A DNA stretch of 64,000 nucleotides from Shewanella amazonensis SB2B (GCF_000015245.1 NC_008700.1:3484501-3548500), one strand, 5' to 3'; positions 41,871-51,498 are shown, numbered from the stretch's first letter. Program-made: numbers and translations. Notes: generated by a model from the sequence alone, not told the origin.

Positions 41871-42011
41871 CTTCGCCAAGCAGGGCTTGGCTCTACCTAA
41901 CGTTCAGTTGCTACACGCAGCCGGAGTGTCTCAGTCATTGGTCAGTATGAAGAGTGCACACCATCAAAAAGTTGTGATAGCCGCAACGCTTGGCGGCTTA
42001 ACATTGGTGGT

Positions 42012-42221
42012 TTACCGTTGGCGGCTATTGAAAAACCGTTCGGCGCTGGCGAACAGCTGATCGCATTGTTTTTTCTGCGCGGCATATTCAGCGCTGTCTT
42101 CTGCCAGGGTGTCCAGAACTGCTTTGGCGCTTTGATACTCACCAACCATATGCTCGAACTTGGAGTCGAAATTATCCTGACGTACTTTTTTGCCGACTTT
42201 GCGGTTAGATGGCTTTCGCAT
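42012..42221 (-). CDS. Small basic hypothetical protein
   Basis: A 69-residue, highly charged and mostly helical protein. The N-terminus is Lys/Arg-rich (MRKPSNRKVGKKVRQ), then a helical part includes FEHMVGEYQSAKAVLDTLA. It has no signal peptide or membrane helix. I recognise no family; a DNA- or RNA-associated role is only a guess. GGAGA lies 8 bp before the ATG, and it follows another small basic gene by 12 bp, so the two appear to be an operon. Confidence 0.6.
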   Translation of the reverse strand: MRKPSNRKVGKKVRQDNFDSKFEHMVGEYQSAKAVLDTLAEDSAEYAAQKKQCDQLFASAERFFNSRQR

Positions 42222-42233
42222 AGGGTTCTCCGG

Positions 42234-42365
42234 TTAAAGTTCCAGCTTTTTTTGTTGTTCTCTGGCTATCAGAATATCTTCGATTTTCTTTCTGATTTGA
42301 TGGCTGTTAACAGGCTTTTTTGATTTATCACTTAGAGGATTGTTTACCGGCTTTTTATTGCTCAT
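42234..42365 (-). CDS. Very small basic hypothetical protein
   Basis: A 43-residue product (MSNKKPVNNPLSDKSKKPVN, then a helix with IRKKIEDILIAREQQKKLEL). It is Lys-rich, with AGGAAG 5 bp before the ATG at 42365. It leads the two-gene unit with the 69-residue protein. No family recognised. Confidence 0.5.
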   Translation of the reverse strand: MSNKKPVNNPLSDKSKKPVNSHQIRKKIEDILIAREQQKKLEL

Positions 42366-42614
42366 GGTTTACTTCCTTTTCTGACTGAAAATCAAACGCT
42401 CCCAGGATTACATCGTGAGAGTTACCCATTGTGCCGGTGCCAGCAGACTCGTTAATCTTGATGGATTATTGAGGTGTGAGCTGTGATGAATAACGTGCTC
42501 TGTTGATACTATCGAGGCTGATACTATCAGTTTGAGACTATCGGTATTGATAAAGGATGGTGATACCTGAAAGGCTCCCTTGTGAGTGCAGCAGTGCAGG
42601 TATCAAAGCGGTGC

Positions 42615-42640
42615 AGGTGTCTGCTACGCAGCAGACACCT
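42615..42640. repeat. Perfect hairpin downstream of the cold-shock gene
   Basis: An 11-bp perfect stem AGGTGTCTGCT/AGCAGACACCT with a 4-nt loop lies 13 bp past the csp stop. On the csp strand the T-run precedes rather than follows it, so it may stabilise the mRNA 3' end rather than terminate by the standard mechanism. Confidence 0.5.
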
Positions 42641-42652
42641 AAAAACAAGCAG

Positions 42653-42865
42653 TTACAGCAGGGTAACGTTTGCAGCTTGTGGGCCTTTGTTGCCCTGCTC
42701 TACGTTAAACTGAACCTGTTGGCCTTCGGCCAGGGTCTTGAAGCCGTCAACGGCAATGGCTCTGAAGTGAACAAATACATCGGCGCCACCGTTATCAGGG
42801 GTGATAAAGCCAAAGCCTTTTGTTTCGTTGAACCATTTTACTGAACCAGTAGTTTTAATAGACAT
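42653..42865 (-). CDS. CspA-family cold-shock protein
   Basis: A 70-residue single OB-fold protein binding single-stranded RNA and DNA. RNP1 is KGFGFIT and RNP2 is VFVHF, with the opening GSVKWFNETKGFGF. I start at 42865; the frame upstream encodes the leader, not protein. Which paralogue it is (CspA/C/D/E) cannot be fixed from the sequence alone. The long AT-rich leader is like those of cold-inducible csp genes. Confidence 0.93.
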   Translation of the reverse strand: MSIKTTGSVKWFNETKGFGFITPDNGGADVFVHFRAIAVDGFKTLAEGQQVQFNVEQGNKGPQAANVTLL

Positions 42866-43215
42866 AAATATCTCGCAAAAATAATAAATTGAAGCTACTA
42901 AATTGGAAATGAAGAAAAAGGTATCGCAGGATAAATATGACAAACTGATTCGTTTGATTCTGAGAAAATCTTGAACTAAATATATCAATAGTAACTGTGC
43001 TCGATGAGCTGCGGTCACTATACACTTTGTAAGCAGAATAGATAGTTATTTCGTATTTTATTTTCTCATTCTGCGAATTTATCTCGAAAATTTATACGTC
43101 AAAAACAGCATCAAAACCTGTTAAATCAGACGACTGCGACCAAAATTCACCTTTTCAAATGTTGACAATGCTTTTCTCGGAAGTGGCAAGTTGCCCAATG
43201 CTCACTGACCTAACA
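42866..43215 (-). other. Long AT-rich leader and promoter region of the cold-shock gene
   Basis: About 350 bp lie between csp and the terminator of the next gene, with no coding frame. The first 150 bp upstream of the start are AT-rich and probably form the structured 5' leader typical of cold-induced csp mRNAs. I could not delimit a cold box or promoter with confidence. Confidence 0.45.
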
Positions 43216-43246
43216 AAAAGGCCTGTTCATCAAGAACAGGCCTTTA
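43215..43246 (-). terminator. Terminator of the Ala/Ser-rich protein gene
   Basis: On the reverse strand stem AAAGGCCTGTTC/GAACAGGCCTTT with a 5-nt loop continues into a T-tract. Confidence 0.85.
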
Positions 43247-43299
43247 GAATCCTACCGGGCATGGCTAAAGAACCTCAACCATCGTCCAGCGGTGCGTGT

Positions 43300-44436
43300 C
43301 TAGTCAGTCTCAGCATCAGCAGATGCACCGGCACTGGCCGAGGCCTGTGAGCAATCCAGCGCAAGGCTGCCGCTGCCCACTATTTCCAGCAGATCTTCAG
43401 TGCCCGGCAGATTTTCATAGTGCACCATCATGCCCATATTCACCGACGAACCACCCATTGCGCTGGCTGACGCGCTTGCTGCGGCTTGCGCATAGGAAGC
43501 AATCGACTGACCTGCATTGGCTATCTCCTGCGCCGCGTTTGCGGCAGAGTCAAAGTCTGACACAACCGGGAGAGAGCCTGATCCTATAATCGGCAAATCC
43601 CACTCAAAGGTCAGCATTCCTGCTGCCTGCGCTTCAGAAGAGGCTTCTGCCATGGCATACACCAGTGAGGTGGCAATGGCATCGGCATAGACCTGAGCCA
43701 ACGCAGAGGTTTGAACATTAAATACGGTGCCACTTGCGGCACTCATCTGCGCAGTAAAGGTCTCTATGTTCGCACCCTGGACATAGAAGGTGCTACCACT
43801 GCTGGAGATTCCGCCGCCCGCTGCGCTTGCTGATGCGCTGCTGTCACCGTCAGCACCCGCACCGGACTCGGCATCAGCTGAACTCTCGGTCGCGCCTTCT
43901 ACTGCGGCAACGGCCTCTGCCGTCGCATTGGTCCCCACTCTGACCCTGATTTCAATCACTTCAAGATCAATCGAAAAATCGATACCTTGAAACACACTTG
44001 AATAGGCCTGTGCAATCATCTGGGCGGCAGCCTCTGCTTCGGCACTGGCGGTGGCCGCAGCGCCAACGCTGCCCTCTGCCCCGGAACTTGCCGTCTGGGC
44101 AAACAGGGTACCACTGCCCATACTCGCAGTCAGTGCGACCTGATGCACGGCGCCGTTTTTCCCGTGCCTTGTCAGGTCAAGGTTCACACCACCGGAATAG
44201 CTGATATCGATGTAGGATGAGGCGGCCGACATGGCACTCGCCAGCGCACTGGCAGAAATATCGAGGTCAGCGTCGTTTGCCATGGCGGATGCCGGAACGA
44301 TACAGGTGTTTGCCCCAAGCACACTGTCGGATACGGAAATCGTTGTACTACCTTGGGTATTTTCGCCTGGAGGGCTTGCCCAGACGCCAGCGCTTAACAG
44401 AGAACTTACCAACACAAAAAGCTTTGTCTTATTCAT
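43300..44436 (-). CDS. Secreted Ala/Ser-rich low-complexity protein, unknown function
   Basis: A 378-residue exported protein with a signal peptide cut near residue 20 (VWA-SPPG). The mature chain is dominated by Ala, Ser and Gly, with long runs such as AATASAEAEAAAQMIAQAYS and SSASASAAGGGISSSGSTFY, interspersed with beta-like blocks (DFSIDLEVIEIRVRVG, GMLTFEWDLPIIGSGSLPV). Two Cys, near residues 45 and 363, could form a disulfide. There are almost no basic residues. It could be a surface or matrix protein; I recognise no family. It stands alone with its own terminator. Confidence 0.7.
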   Translation of the reverse strand: MNKTKLFVLVSSLLSAGVWASPPGENTQGSTTISVSDSVLGANTCIVPASAMANDADLDISASALASAMSAASSYIDISYSGGVNLDLTRHGKNGAVHQVALTASMGSGTLFAQTASSGAEGSVGAAATASAEAEAAAQMIAQAYSSVFQGIDFSIDLEVIEIRVRVGTNATAEAVAAVEGATESSADAESGAGADGDSSASASAAGGGISSSGSTFYVQGANIETFTAQMSAASGTVFNVQTSALAQVYADAIATSLVYAMAEASSEAQAAGMLTFEWDLPIIGSGSLPVVSDFDSAANAAQEIANAGQSIASYAQAAASASASAMGGSSVNMGMMVHYENLPGTEDLLEIVGSGSLALDCSQASASAGASADAETD

Positions 44437-44659
44437 AGCGGTTCTTCCTTGTTTACCGTGGTCACTGCCATGGCTCGCGACTGAGCCATGGCCGCGTTTC
44501 TACTGCCTGAAACAGTATAGAAGTCGGTTTAAAAGCCTCTCAGACGAAATAGTAATAACCATCAATATCAGAAATATACGCACAAAATTATCCATACCAG
44601 CTATCTAAAACCCGTGCTTGATGAGTAACCGCAACGTGCCATTTTAAAGGCTCGAAAAA

Positions 44660-44694
44660 CAAAAAAGCCTGCTCATCATGAACAGGCTTTTTCA
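44660..44694 (-). terminator. Terminator of rlmI
   Basis: Stem AAAAAGCCTG/CAGGCTTTTT around an inner TCA/TGA pair, 14 bp past the rlmI stop, with T's on the reverse strand. Confidence 0.82.
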
Positions 44695-44707
44695 ATAGTG
44701 CTTCGCG

Positions 44708-45898
44708 TTACCAAACCCGGGCAACGAGCCCCTTGAGGTAGAAACCTTCCGGGAAGGCGGCGCCGATGGGGTGGTCCGAGGCCTGGCTCAGGCGCTCGAT
44801 AAACTGGGCGTCGCGGCCTGCATCCAGTGCGGCATCGGCGACAATTTTCTGGAACAGGTCGGCGGGCATCAGGCCGGAGCAGGAGAAGGTCAGCAGGGTG
44901 CCGCCGGGCTTCAATAGCTGCATGGCAATCATGTTGATGTCCTTGTAGCCACGGCAGGCGCCATTGAGCTGGGCCTTGTTATCGGCAAACTTGGGCGGGT
45001 CGAGCACTATCACATCGAAGGTTTTGCCTTCGTCGCGGTACTGGCGCAACAGCTTGAATACATCGGCTTCGCTGTAAGTCACATGGTCGTCGTTAAGGCC
45101 ATTGATGGCCATGTTGTGACGGGCAGTATCCAGCGCCAGGGTGGATACGTCCACGTTTTCGATACTGGCGGCTCCGGCCTTGGCGGCGTAGAGGCCGAAG
45201 GTGCCTGTGTAACAGAAACAGTTGAGTACCGACTTGCCTTCCACAAAGCGCCCAGCCATGGCGCGGTTGTCGCGCTGGTCGAGATAAAAGCCGGTCTTGT
45301 GGCCCTTTTCCACATCGACGGCAATCTTGATGCCGTTTTCTTCAATAATCAGCGGCATGGCAGGCAGCTCTCCGTGGAGCAAACCCGTCACCAGTGGCAG
45401 GCCTTCTTTCTTACGTGAGTCCACGTCAGAGCGCTCGTAAATGGCACACTCCGGGAACTGCTCGGCGAGTACTGATACCAGGGTCTCGCGCCAATAATCA
45501 GCACCGGCAGACAGCAACTGACACACCAGCACATTGGCGTAGCGGTCGATGGTGATACCGGGCAGGCCGTCAGACTCGGCGCCCACCAGACGATAGCCGG
45601 TGAGGCCCTTTTCGCGGATAAGCGCCTCGCGGCCAGCCTGGGCACGGGCGATACGGCGGGCGAAAAAGTCACGATCGATGGCCTCTTCTTTATCGAAGGT
45701 CCAGACACGCACCTGAATCTGTGAGGCATCTGACCAGGCACCGCGGCCAAGCCAGCGGCCATCGTGGGCCACTACATCCACGGTTTCACCGCGCAGGGGC
45801 TTGCCCTTGATGTTGTGTACGCCACTGGAGAACACCCAGGGGTGACGACGGTCGAGGGACTTTTCCCGTCCCGGCTTGAGTTTGATGCGAATGCTCAT
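44708..45898 (-). CDS. rlmI: 23S rRNA m5C1962 methyltransferase RlmI
   Basis: A 396-residue enzyme, the same length as E. coli RlmI. An N-terminal PUA domain (about 1-75) is followed by a SAM-dependent methyltransferase: motif I region VLNCFCYTGTFGLYAA, motif IV VIVLDPPKF and catalytic Cys in TFSCSG. It methylates C1962 of 23S rRNA. The start MSIRIKLKPGREKSL matches the family. It is probably monocistronic. Confidence 0.95.
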   Translation of the reverse strand: MSIRIKLKPGREKSLDRRHPWVFSSGVHNIKGKPLRGETVDVVAHDGRWLGRGAWSDASQIQVRVWTFDKEEAIDRDFFARRIARAQAGREALIREKGLTGYRLVGAESDGLPGITIDRYANVLVCQLLSAGADYWRETLVSVLAEQFPECAIYERSDVDSRKKEGLPLVTGLLHGELPAMPLIIEENGIKIAVDVEKGHKTGFYLDQRDNRAMAGRFVEGKSVLNCFCYTGTFGLYAAKAGAASIENVDVSTLALDTARHNMAINGLNDDHVTYSEADVFKLLRQYRDEGKTFDVIVLDPPKFADNKAQLNGACRGYKDINMIAMQLLKPGGTLLTFSCSGLMPADLFQKIVADAALDAGRDAQFIERLSQASDHPIGAAFPEGFYLKGLVARVW

Positions 45899-46059
45899 GA
45901 AGATGTCTCGATTACGCCCAATAAGGCGTGTTACAGATTGGGAGCGGCGGGTGACACAACTGCTGTTTAGCGGCTGCCGCTGCCGTGGATGGCGGCTATT
46001 TTACCCTGCCTGCGCCACCCTGTTAAGGCCGCCTGGAGGCATTCCTGCAAAAGCGGTTT

Positions 46060-47220
46060 TTATAGCAGCTCAAGCCCTACTACGAGCGCGGCATGGTCTG
46101 AGCTTTCGCTGTCTCGCTCGTACTTGGGGCTGCGAAGGTGTTCATCGAACACTGAAAAGTGGCACACCCGGCCACGGGCGGGTGCCAATGCGCCATCAAA
46201 GTCCTGACTGAGCAGTATATGGTCCAGCAGGCTGCCGCGGGAGCCCAGATAGTGGGTTGGTCGCCTTGCCCAGCTTAAATCTTCCGTTGAGTCAGTTCCG
46301 TGGTGGCCGCCACTTTGCCGGTCAAACAACTGCCCCTCCAGAAACAGCACCGAGGCATCTTTGAGGGTAAAGTGGCTGATGGCATTGGCAAAGGCCTGCT
46401 CGCTCAAGCCGCCAAGGCCTGCCGCCTGTTTATCGTTGCCATGAATGGCATCGGCCCCCAGCCAGAAACCGCGAAATTCGGCGGCATCCAAACCGCTGTT
46501 AAAGTCACCCATGATCACCATGGGATGAGCAGTTTCATCCCGCCGCATTATCATCGCCTGATACAAGAGCATGGCCTCAAAGCCACGGCGGGCACTGCTG
46601 GCAAAGCTGCCGAGTGCACGGTGGGCCAAGAGCCTGGGCGCGGCCTGCATATCACCGAGGGCTTCTGGCTCAAACAGTGGACGCTGGGATTTAAAATGCA
46701 GCACATAGATATCCAGCATGCCCCAATCATTCAGGTTGACTGTGGCCCTGAGCACCCTGCGGCCAAAGCGAAAATCCGCCTTAAGATCCATAGCGGCAAG
46801 GGCGGCCGGGTCGGGCTCCACCGCCACCACCTCAAGCAGCGGCAAGCGGCTGGCAATGGCTACCACGGGCGCACGGCAGACATAATCCTCGCAGCCGGGC
46901 TCGTCCACCACGGCAAAGTGCGGGTAACCCAGCTCCAGCATCAAAGCCTTAAGCTCATCGACACTGAACACCTCCTGAAAACCGATAATGTCGGCTTCGA
47001 GGCTGCTTACGCAGTGGCGCAGCCAATTACATTTCTTCTGCCACTGCTCATTGCTGTAGATGCGGTCAAACTCGTAGGCCGCAGCAGGGGGGGCCAAAAA
47101 GTTGAACAGGTTCAGGGTGGCAATATCCACCCGGGCCAATTTAGCCAGCCCGGCCACATCGTCACTGTCTGCTTGAACCACAGCTATTGACCCCTGGTCT
47201 TTGTTTGTTAAGCCCGCCAT
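46060..47220 (-). CDS. Endonuclease/exonuclease/phosphatase-family protein
   Basis: From ATG 47220 the product has 386 residues; alternative in-frame starts at 47295 (ATG) and 47322 (GTG) also lack good ribosome sites, so the N-terminus is open. The EEP fold begins with VDIATLNLFNF (about 31), then catalytic Glu in IIGFQEVFS, Asp and Asn in VIMGDFNSG, and the C-terminal SSDHAALV. The substrate could be nucleic acid, lipid or phosphoester. There is no obvious signal peptide with this start. Confidence 0.82.
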   Translation of the reverse strand: MAGLTNKDQGSIAVVQADSDDVAGLAKLARVDIATLNLFNFLAPPAAAYEFDRIYSNEQWQKKCNWLRHCVSSLEADIIGFQEVFSVDELKALMLELGYPHFAVVDEPGCEDYVCRAPVVAIASRLPLLEVVAVEPDPAALAAMDLKADFRFGRRVLRATVNLNDWGMLDIYVLHFKSQRPLFEPEALGDMQAAPRLLAHRALGSFASSARRGFEAMLLYQAMIMRRDETAHPMVIMGDFNSGLDAAEFRGFWLGADAIHGNDKQAAGLGGLSEQAFANAISHFTLKDASVLFLEGQLFDRQSGGHHGTDSTEDLSWARRPTHYLGSRGSLLDHILLSQDFDGALAPARGRVCHFSVFDEHLRSPKYERDSESSDHAALVVGLELL

Positions 47221-47402
47221 TTTGATTCTTGATCTTCCTGCCACTGAGCCTTCTCCGCCTCTCCCGCCATATGAGGCAAACGATGGGAATTGCATAATAA
47301 ACAAGGAAATTGTGACCCACACTTTGCGACATGTTAGTCAAATGTGATAAATTTTTCGCTCGGTCGGCACATAAGGTGCCACTTCCACTCAAGGACTGCT
47401 CA

Positions 47403-49424
47403 GTGAACCGATGGATCCACTTCCTGCTCGTGACAGGATTGTCTGCATTATTGGCCCTTACGCCAAGCCAAGCCAATACCATTACCTCAGGTGAATACTC
47501 CCTCGAAGTCTCTCCCGCCCCGGATTGGGCCACCCACGAGACGCTTCAACCTCTGCCTGCCCAGCTCAATAATGGCCCCAGCCACTTCCGGTTGGTATCG
47601 CGGCAAGTGTTGGTATCGCCGTTAACAGATCACTATTTCCTCGAATTTGCTGCCTTGGCGGCCAATCATCAGGGAGTGAAGGAACTTTCCAAGCTTGAGT
47701 TGACCTTCAACCCTGCATTCGAATCCATGAAGCTGCACAGCCTGCAGGTGGAACGTAACGGCGTTACCAGCGACAGATTGGCGAAGGCGCGCATCAATAT
47801 TATCAACCAGGAACCCGAGCTGGTGAATGATTTGTTCCATGGGCTGGCGACTGCCGTGGTGGTGGTTCCCGATCTGCGCGTGGGTGACACGCTGAGATAC
47901 AGCTACTCGCTCGAGGGCAGAAATCCAGTCTACGGCAAGCAGTTTGGTGGCTACTTTCAGATGGGCTGGGAAGCAAGCGTCGACCTGGTCAATCTGGGCA
48001 TCATCAACGCCAGTGGTGTCCCCTTGCAGCTCAAACGCCACGAATTGCCCCCCGCCACCGAATCCACAAGCAAATATGGCATCGAGTATCATTGGCGCCA
48101 AACCAGGGTGCCCAGATACAGCTATGAAGAAGGTGCGCCGGCAGATGTCAAATGGTCGCCCTATGTCACCTTCAGCAGCAGCGACAATTGGGCCGCCATA
48201 GTCAATTGGGCCAGTGGTCTTTACCGGTTTGACAACAGCCCTTCCCCAGCGCTGACCAAGTATGTAAACAGCGTGAGGGCAATGGGAAATCAGGCCAAAC
48301 AGATTGAAGAAATCGTGCGCTTTGTGCAGCAGGAAATCCGCTATTTTGGCATCGAAATGGGGCAAAGCAGCCATGTACCCCATACCCCGAATCAGGTGTT
48401 CGAACGTCGGTATGGCGACTGTAAAGACAAGGCCAACCTGATGAATTTCCTGCTTTCTAACGTCGGCATCGAAAGTTACCCTGCACTGGTTAACACCCGC
48501 AGTGGACGCTCATTGCCCGAACAGCAGCCATCCGGCGTGCTATTTGACCATGTTATTAACCTGGTGGAGTTTAACGGTAAACACTATTGGATTGATGGCA
48601 CCAATCACGTGCAGGCACAGGGACTGGAACAACTGACACAACCCGATTTCGGCTATGCATTGGTGCTGCGTCAGGGTGAGTCGGCACTGACGGCCATGCC
48701 ACAAAGTTTGCCCGCGGTAGACAGCATCAATGTTGAACAGTCACTTATCGCGTCTGGATATGACAGCCCAGTGGACATGTATGTGGTCAGCCGCTACCGC
48801 GGGAAAGAGGCCGATCGGATGCGCTATCAACTTCAGGGGGTCTCGACCTATGATGTGGAGCAGCACTACCTCAACTACTATGCCAAGCTCTATCCCGGTA
48901 TCCGCCTACAAGAGCCTGTGTTGATACACGACAGCAAAGAAGGTCGAAACGAGATTCTACTCCGGGAGCAATATCAAATAGATAACTTCTGGAACGTCGA
49001 AGGCAAAAATGCCAATTTCAGTATGCTGGCCTTCAAGCTTACTGATTTCATTCAACTGCCATCCGTGATCCAGCGTACCCAGCCAATGGCCATATCCGGG
49101 CCTGTGACTGTTAATCACACCATTCGGGTGAGCTTACCCCAGCCGGTTCAGGTGCACGTCAACGGGGACGACCTGATAATTGACACCCCCAGTCTCGCCT
49201 ATCGTTCCAGTGAGCTGGGTCGTCCGGGCACTCTTATCCGTCAACATTCACTGGTCCTGAAGCAGGACAGGATCCCCGCCACCGAGAGCGCCGAGTACTT
49301 TGACGCACTGAAAAAAATCGATCGGGATATCTACTACACCGGCACCGCTGAGGGAGACTTTACCCAACCCAGCAACCCCGGTATCGACTATCTGGAACAA
49401 CACCTGAATACAGGTAATCGCTGA
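47403..49424 (+). CDS. Exported DUF3857/transglutaminase-like protein
   Basis: A 673-residue protein. I start at GTG 47403 with AAGGA 8 bp upstream; it then has a signal peptide ending near residue 25 (SQA). A DUF3857 domain (about 40-230) precedes a transglutaminase-like domain (about 255-430) with catalytic Cys340 in RRYGDCKDKANLM, His in LFDHVINLV and Asp in YWIDGTN. Such periplasmic proteins may cross-link or cleave peptides; no substrate is established. A lipoprotein gene follows 6 bp after the stop. Confidence 0.85.
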   Translation: MNRWIHFLLVTGLSALLALTPSQANTITSGEYSLEVSPAPDWATHETLQPLPAQLNNGPSHFRLVSRQVLVSPLTDHYFLEFAALAANHQGVKELSKLELTFNPAFESMKLHSLQVERNGVTSDRLAKARINIINQEPELVNDLFHGLATAVVVVPDLRVGDTLRYSYSLEGRNPVYGKQFGGYFQMGWEASVDLVNLGIINASGVPLQLKRHELPPATESTSKYGIEYHWRQTRVPRYSYEEGAPADVKWSPYVTFSSSDNWAAIVNWASGLYRFDNSPSPALTKYVNSVRAMGNQAKQIEEIVRFVQQEIRYFGIEMGQSSHVPHTPNQVFERRYGDCKDKANLMNFLLSNVGIESYPALVNTRSGRSLPEQQPSGVLFDHVINLVEFNGKHYWIDGTNHVQAQGLEQLTQPDFGYALVLRQGESALTAMPQSLPAVDSINVEQSLIASGYDSPVDMYVVSRYRGKEADRMRYQLQGVSTYDVEQHYLNYYAKLYPGIRLQEPVLIHDSKEGRNEILLREQYQIDNFWNVEGKNANFSMLAFKLTDFIQLPSVIQRTQPMAISGPVTVNHTIRVSLPQPVQVHVNGDDLIIDTPSLAYRSSELGRPGTLIRQHSLVLKQDRIPATESAEYFDALKKIDRDIYYTGTAEGDFTQPSNPGIDYLEQHLNTGNR

Positions 49425-49430
49425 GGAATC

Positions 49431-50564
49431 ATGATGTCCAGACTGCTTTTTTGCCTACTGTTGCCAGTACTCTTGTTGGGCTGCAATGCCACACAAAAAT
49501 CCACCGACAGCGCACTTACCAACCACAGTGCTTTACCCGTTAACACCGCCGGAAACGGCCAGCTGGAGCGTCTTTACACCTTTGCAGAGCGACTTGCACA
49601 GAGGCTGAACAATAAGGATATCGACGGCCTATGGCGCCGGGATTTGGTGATTGAGCATATGCGCGCCACGGGTGAAGAACCCATCAATGCCCAGATGTTT
49701 GCACAGCTGTTTGAACACCGCTTCAATACCCTCGTCAGCAACAGTTCAGACTGGCGCGTTGATGCGGTGCGGGATGGGCAAATTTTACTGAGTAACAATG
49801 TCAGCGGGTTACCCGGCGTTGCTGTGATTTATTTTCGCACCAATCCTCTGACCTCTGAGCCTGAGCTGCTTGACTGGCAACTTCAGGATGCCTTCTCCCG
49901 TGGCAGCAATGTTTTCGGGGCTTATATGCAACATGCCCCAAACCTGACAAATTCGGGATTTTTGGCGCTGGCCTCACATGTAAAGCAGGGGCGTGCACTC
50001 AGTCTGGACGAGGTGGTCGAGGTGTATCACAGGTTCAGTGATGAAGTGAAACAAGACCCCATCATTATGGGGGACTTCCTTTCCTTTACCGGCAAACTCG
50101 AGATGGACTTACCCCGGGATATTCTGATTGAGATCCACACTAACCGCCCGGCGCTGACCCTGGACAATGGGCAGCCTTTGGCCAACCTGGCTGCCATGGC
50201 CGGGGATTTGGACAACAGTCTGCGCGCATTTGAGCTGGGGAAGGCCAATTACGGTGAGACCTCCACCAACCAGCGGCTCATCTATGCCATCAATCTGGCA
50301 AGTAGCGGCTTTATTCCTGAAGCCAATAAAGTTTTTATCGAGTATTGCCGCGCCCATCCCCAGGAGTTTCGGGGGGTATTGATCTACTTTTTACTGCTGG
50401 TGGAACTGGGCGCCTTTGACGATGCAGCCGTTGTCAAACAGGCGATGCGATTGCAGTTTCAGATAGACCCGGACAAGGAAGTGATCCGCAACAGTGATGA
50501 CAGCATAGACAACACGAAACTGCGCGCCTTTATGGCCAGTCCCGCCAATCAGGCACTGAACTGA
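49431..50564 (+). CDS. Lipoprotein paired with the transglutaminase-like protein
   Basis: A 377-residue lipoprotein with lipobox LLGC and lipidated Cys18 (17 if the second ATG at 49434 is used; GAGGA lies upstream of both). The mature protein has an alpha/beta region (about 50-170) and a helical, TPR-like region (about 170-377) with repeats such as LANLAAMAGDLDNSLRAFEL. No domain is recognised with certainty. Its 6-bp gap to the DUF3857 gene suggests a functional pair. Confidence 0.72.
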   Translation: MMSRLLFCLLLPVLLLGCNATQKSTDSALTNHSALPVNTAGNGQLERLYTFAERLAQRLNNKDIDGLWRRDLVIEHMRATGEEPINAQMFAQLFEHRFNTLVSNSSDWRVDAVRDGQILLSNNVSGLPGVAVIYFRTNPLTSEPELLDWQLQDAFSRGSNVFGAYMQHAPNLTNSGFLALASHVKQGRALSLDEVVEVYHRFSDEVKQDPIIMGDFLSFTGKLEMDLPRDILIEIHTNRPALTLDNGQPLANLAAMAGDLDNSLRAFELGKANYGETSTNQRLIYAINLASSGFIPEANKVFIEYCRAHPQEFRGVLIYFLLLVELGAFDDAAVVKQAMRLQFQIDPDKEVIRNSDDSIDNTKLRAFMASPANQALN

Positions 50565-50572
50565 CCCGCCCA

Positions 50573-50600
50573 CCTTAACCCATGTCTGCATGGGTTAAGG
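50573..50600. repeat. 12-bp perfect hairpin between convergent genes
   Basis: CCTTAACCCATG pairs perfectly with CATGGGTTAAGG around TCTG, 9 bp after the lipoprotein stop. There is no T-tract, so it may be a Rho-dependent or mRNA-stabilising structure shared by two converging transcripts. Confidence 0.6.
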
Positions 50601-50664
50601 CCGCCAAAGCCGGCACCAAGAGTACAACAACCGGCTGCACCAATAGTTATTGAAAAACAGCCAA

Positions 50665-51339
50665 CTAGAGAAACGAAGCCACCTGCTCCAGGGATTTCTT
50701 TTTCAGGGCATGGTCGGGGACAGTGGCATCCTGGTCGGGATACCCGGCCACAATCAGCATGTAGGGCCGGTCCACATCGTTGTCACGGCCGCAAATTTTG
50801 CTCAAAAAGCTCATGGGTTTTGGGGTATGGGTCAGGGTGCCAAGGCCCGCATGGTGCAGTGCCTGAATCAAAAAGCCGGTAGCAATACCAACGGATTCAT
50901 GCACATAGTAGTTTGTCTTATTATCGCCTTCATCCACACCGCCGCGCTTTTGGCTGAACACGGCAATCAACCAGGGGGCTCGTTCCAAATAGGCCTTATT
51001 CGCGTTGGTGCCCAGGGGCTTTAAAGCGTCCAGCCACTCTTCCCCTGCCCGTCCCTGATAAAAACTTTGCTCCAGCGCCTCCGCTTCACAACGAATTGCT
51101 GCCTTCACATCGGGACTGGAAATTGCCACAAAATGCCAGGGCTGATGATTGGCACCGCTTGGCGCCGAAGCTGCTGCCAATATGCATTGCTCAATGATTT
51201 CTCTGGCCACCGGCTTGTCTGAAAACTTGCGAATGGAGTGACGTCGGCGAAGCTCGATAAGATTGGCCTCTGCGCGGCGACGCATTTCTTCGGGTGGGTA
51301 TTCAATAAAGTCATTCAGGGGATGATGCAGTTCCGTCAC
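50665..51339 (-). CDS. Nitroreductase-family protein
   Basis: A 224-residue FMN enzyme with RRRHSIRKFSDKPV, the FMN-binding SAPSGANHQPWHFV and the C-terminal VAGYPDQDATVP. The pattern, including YYVHESVGIATGFLIQALHH, resembles the BluB/iodotyrosine-deiodinase branch rather than NfsB. The substrate is not predictable. It is distinct from NfsB at 704. Confidence 0.88.
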   Translation of the reverse strand: MTELHHPLNDFIEYPPEEMRRRAEANLIELRRRHSIRKFSDKPVAREIIEQCILAAASAPSGANHQPWHFVAISSPDVKAAIRCEAEALEQSFYQGRAGEEWLDALKPLGTNANKAYLERAPWLIAVFSQKRGGVDEGDNKTNYYVHESVGIATGFLIQALHHAGLGTLTHTPKPMSFLSKICGRDNDVDRPYMLIVAGYPDQDATVPDHALKKKSLEQVASFL

Positions 51340-51498
51340 GGGTCAGACTCCTTTTGCCATATTCTTCAGGCATCCACCTTATCAGGAAGCATGAGCAGTC
51401 ACAGCAAAACCTTTACCGAACAGGTGTAGGTAAAATTATACAAACTACCCATAAATCATTACTATATTTAACCTGATGTCACCACCCAAGGCGAATAG

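Noticed and set aside
41555..42060. Several overlapping 60-100 codon frames in the right inverted element
   Set aside because: They overlap each other on both strands within structured repeat DNA whose core differs between copies, which argues against protein coding.
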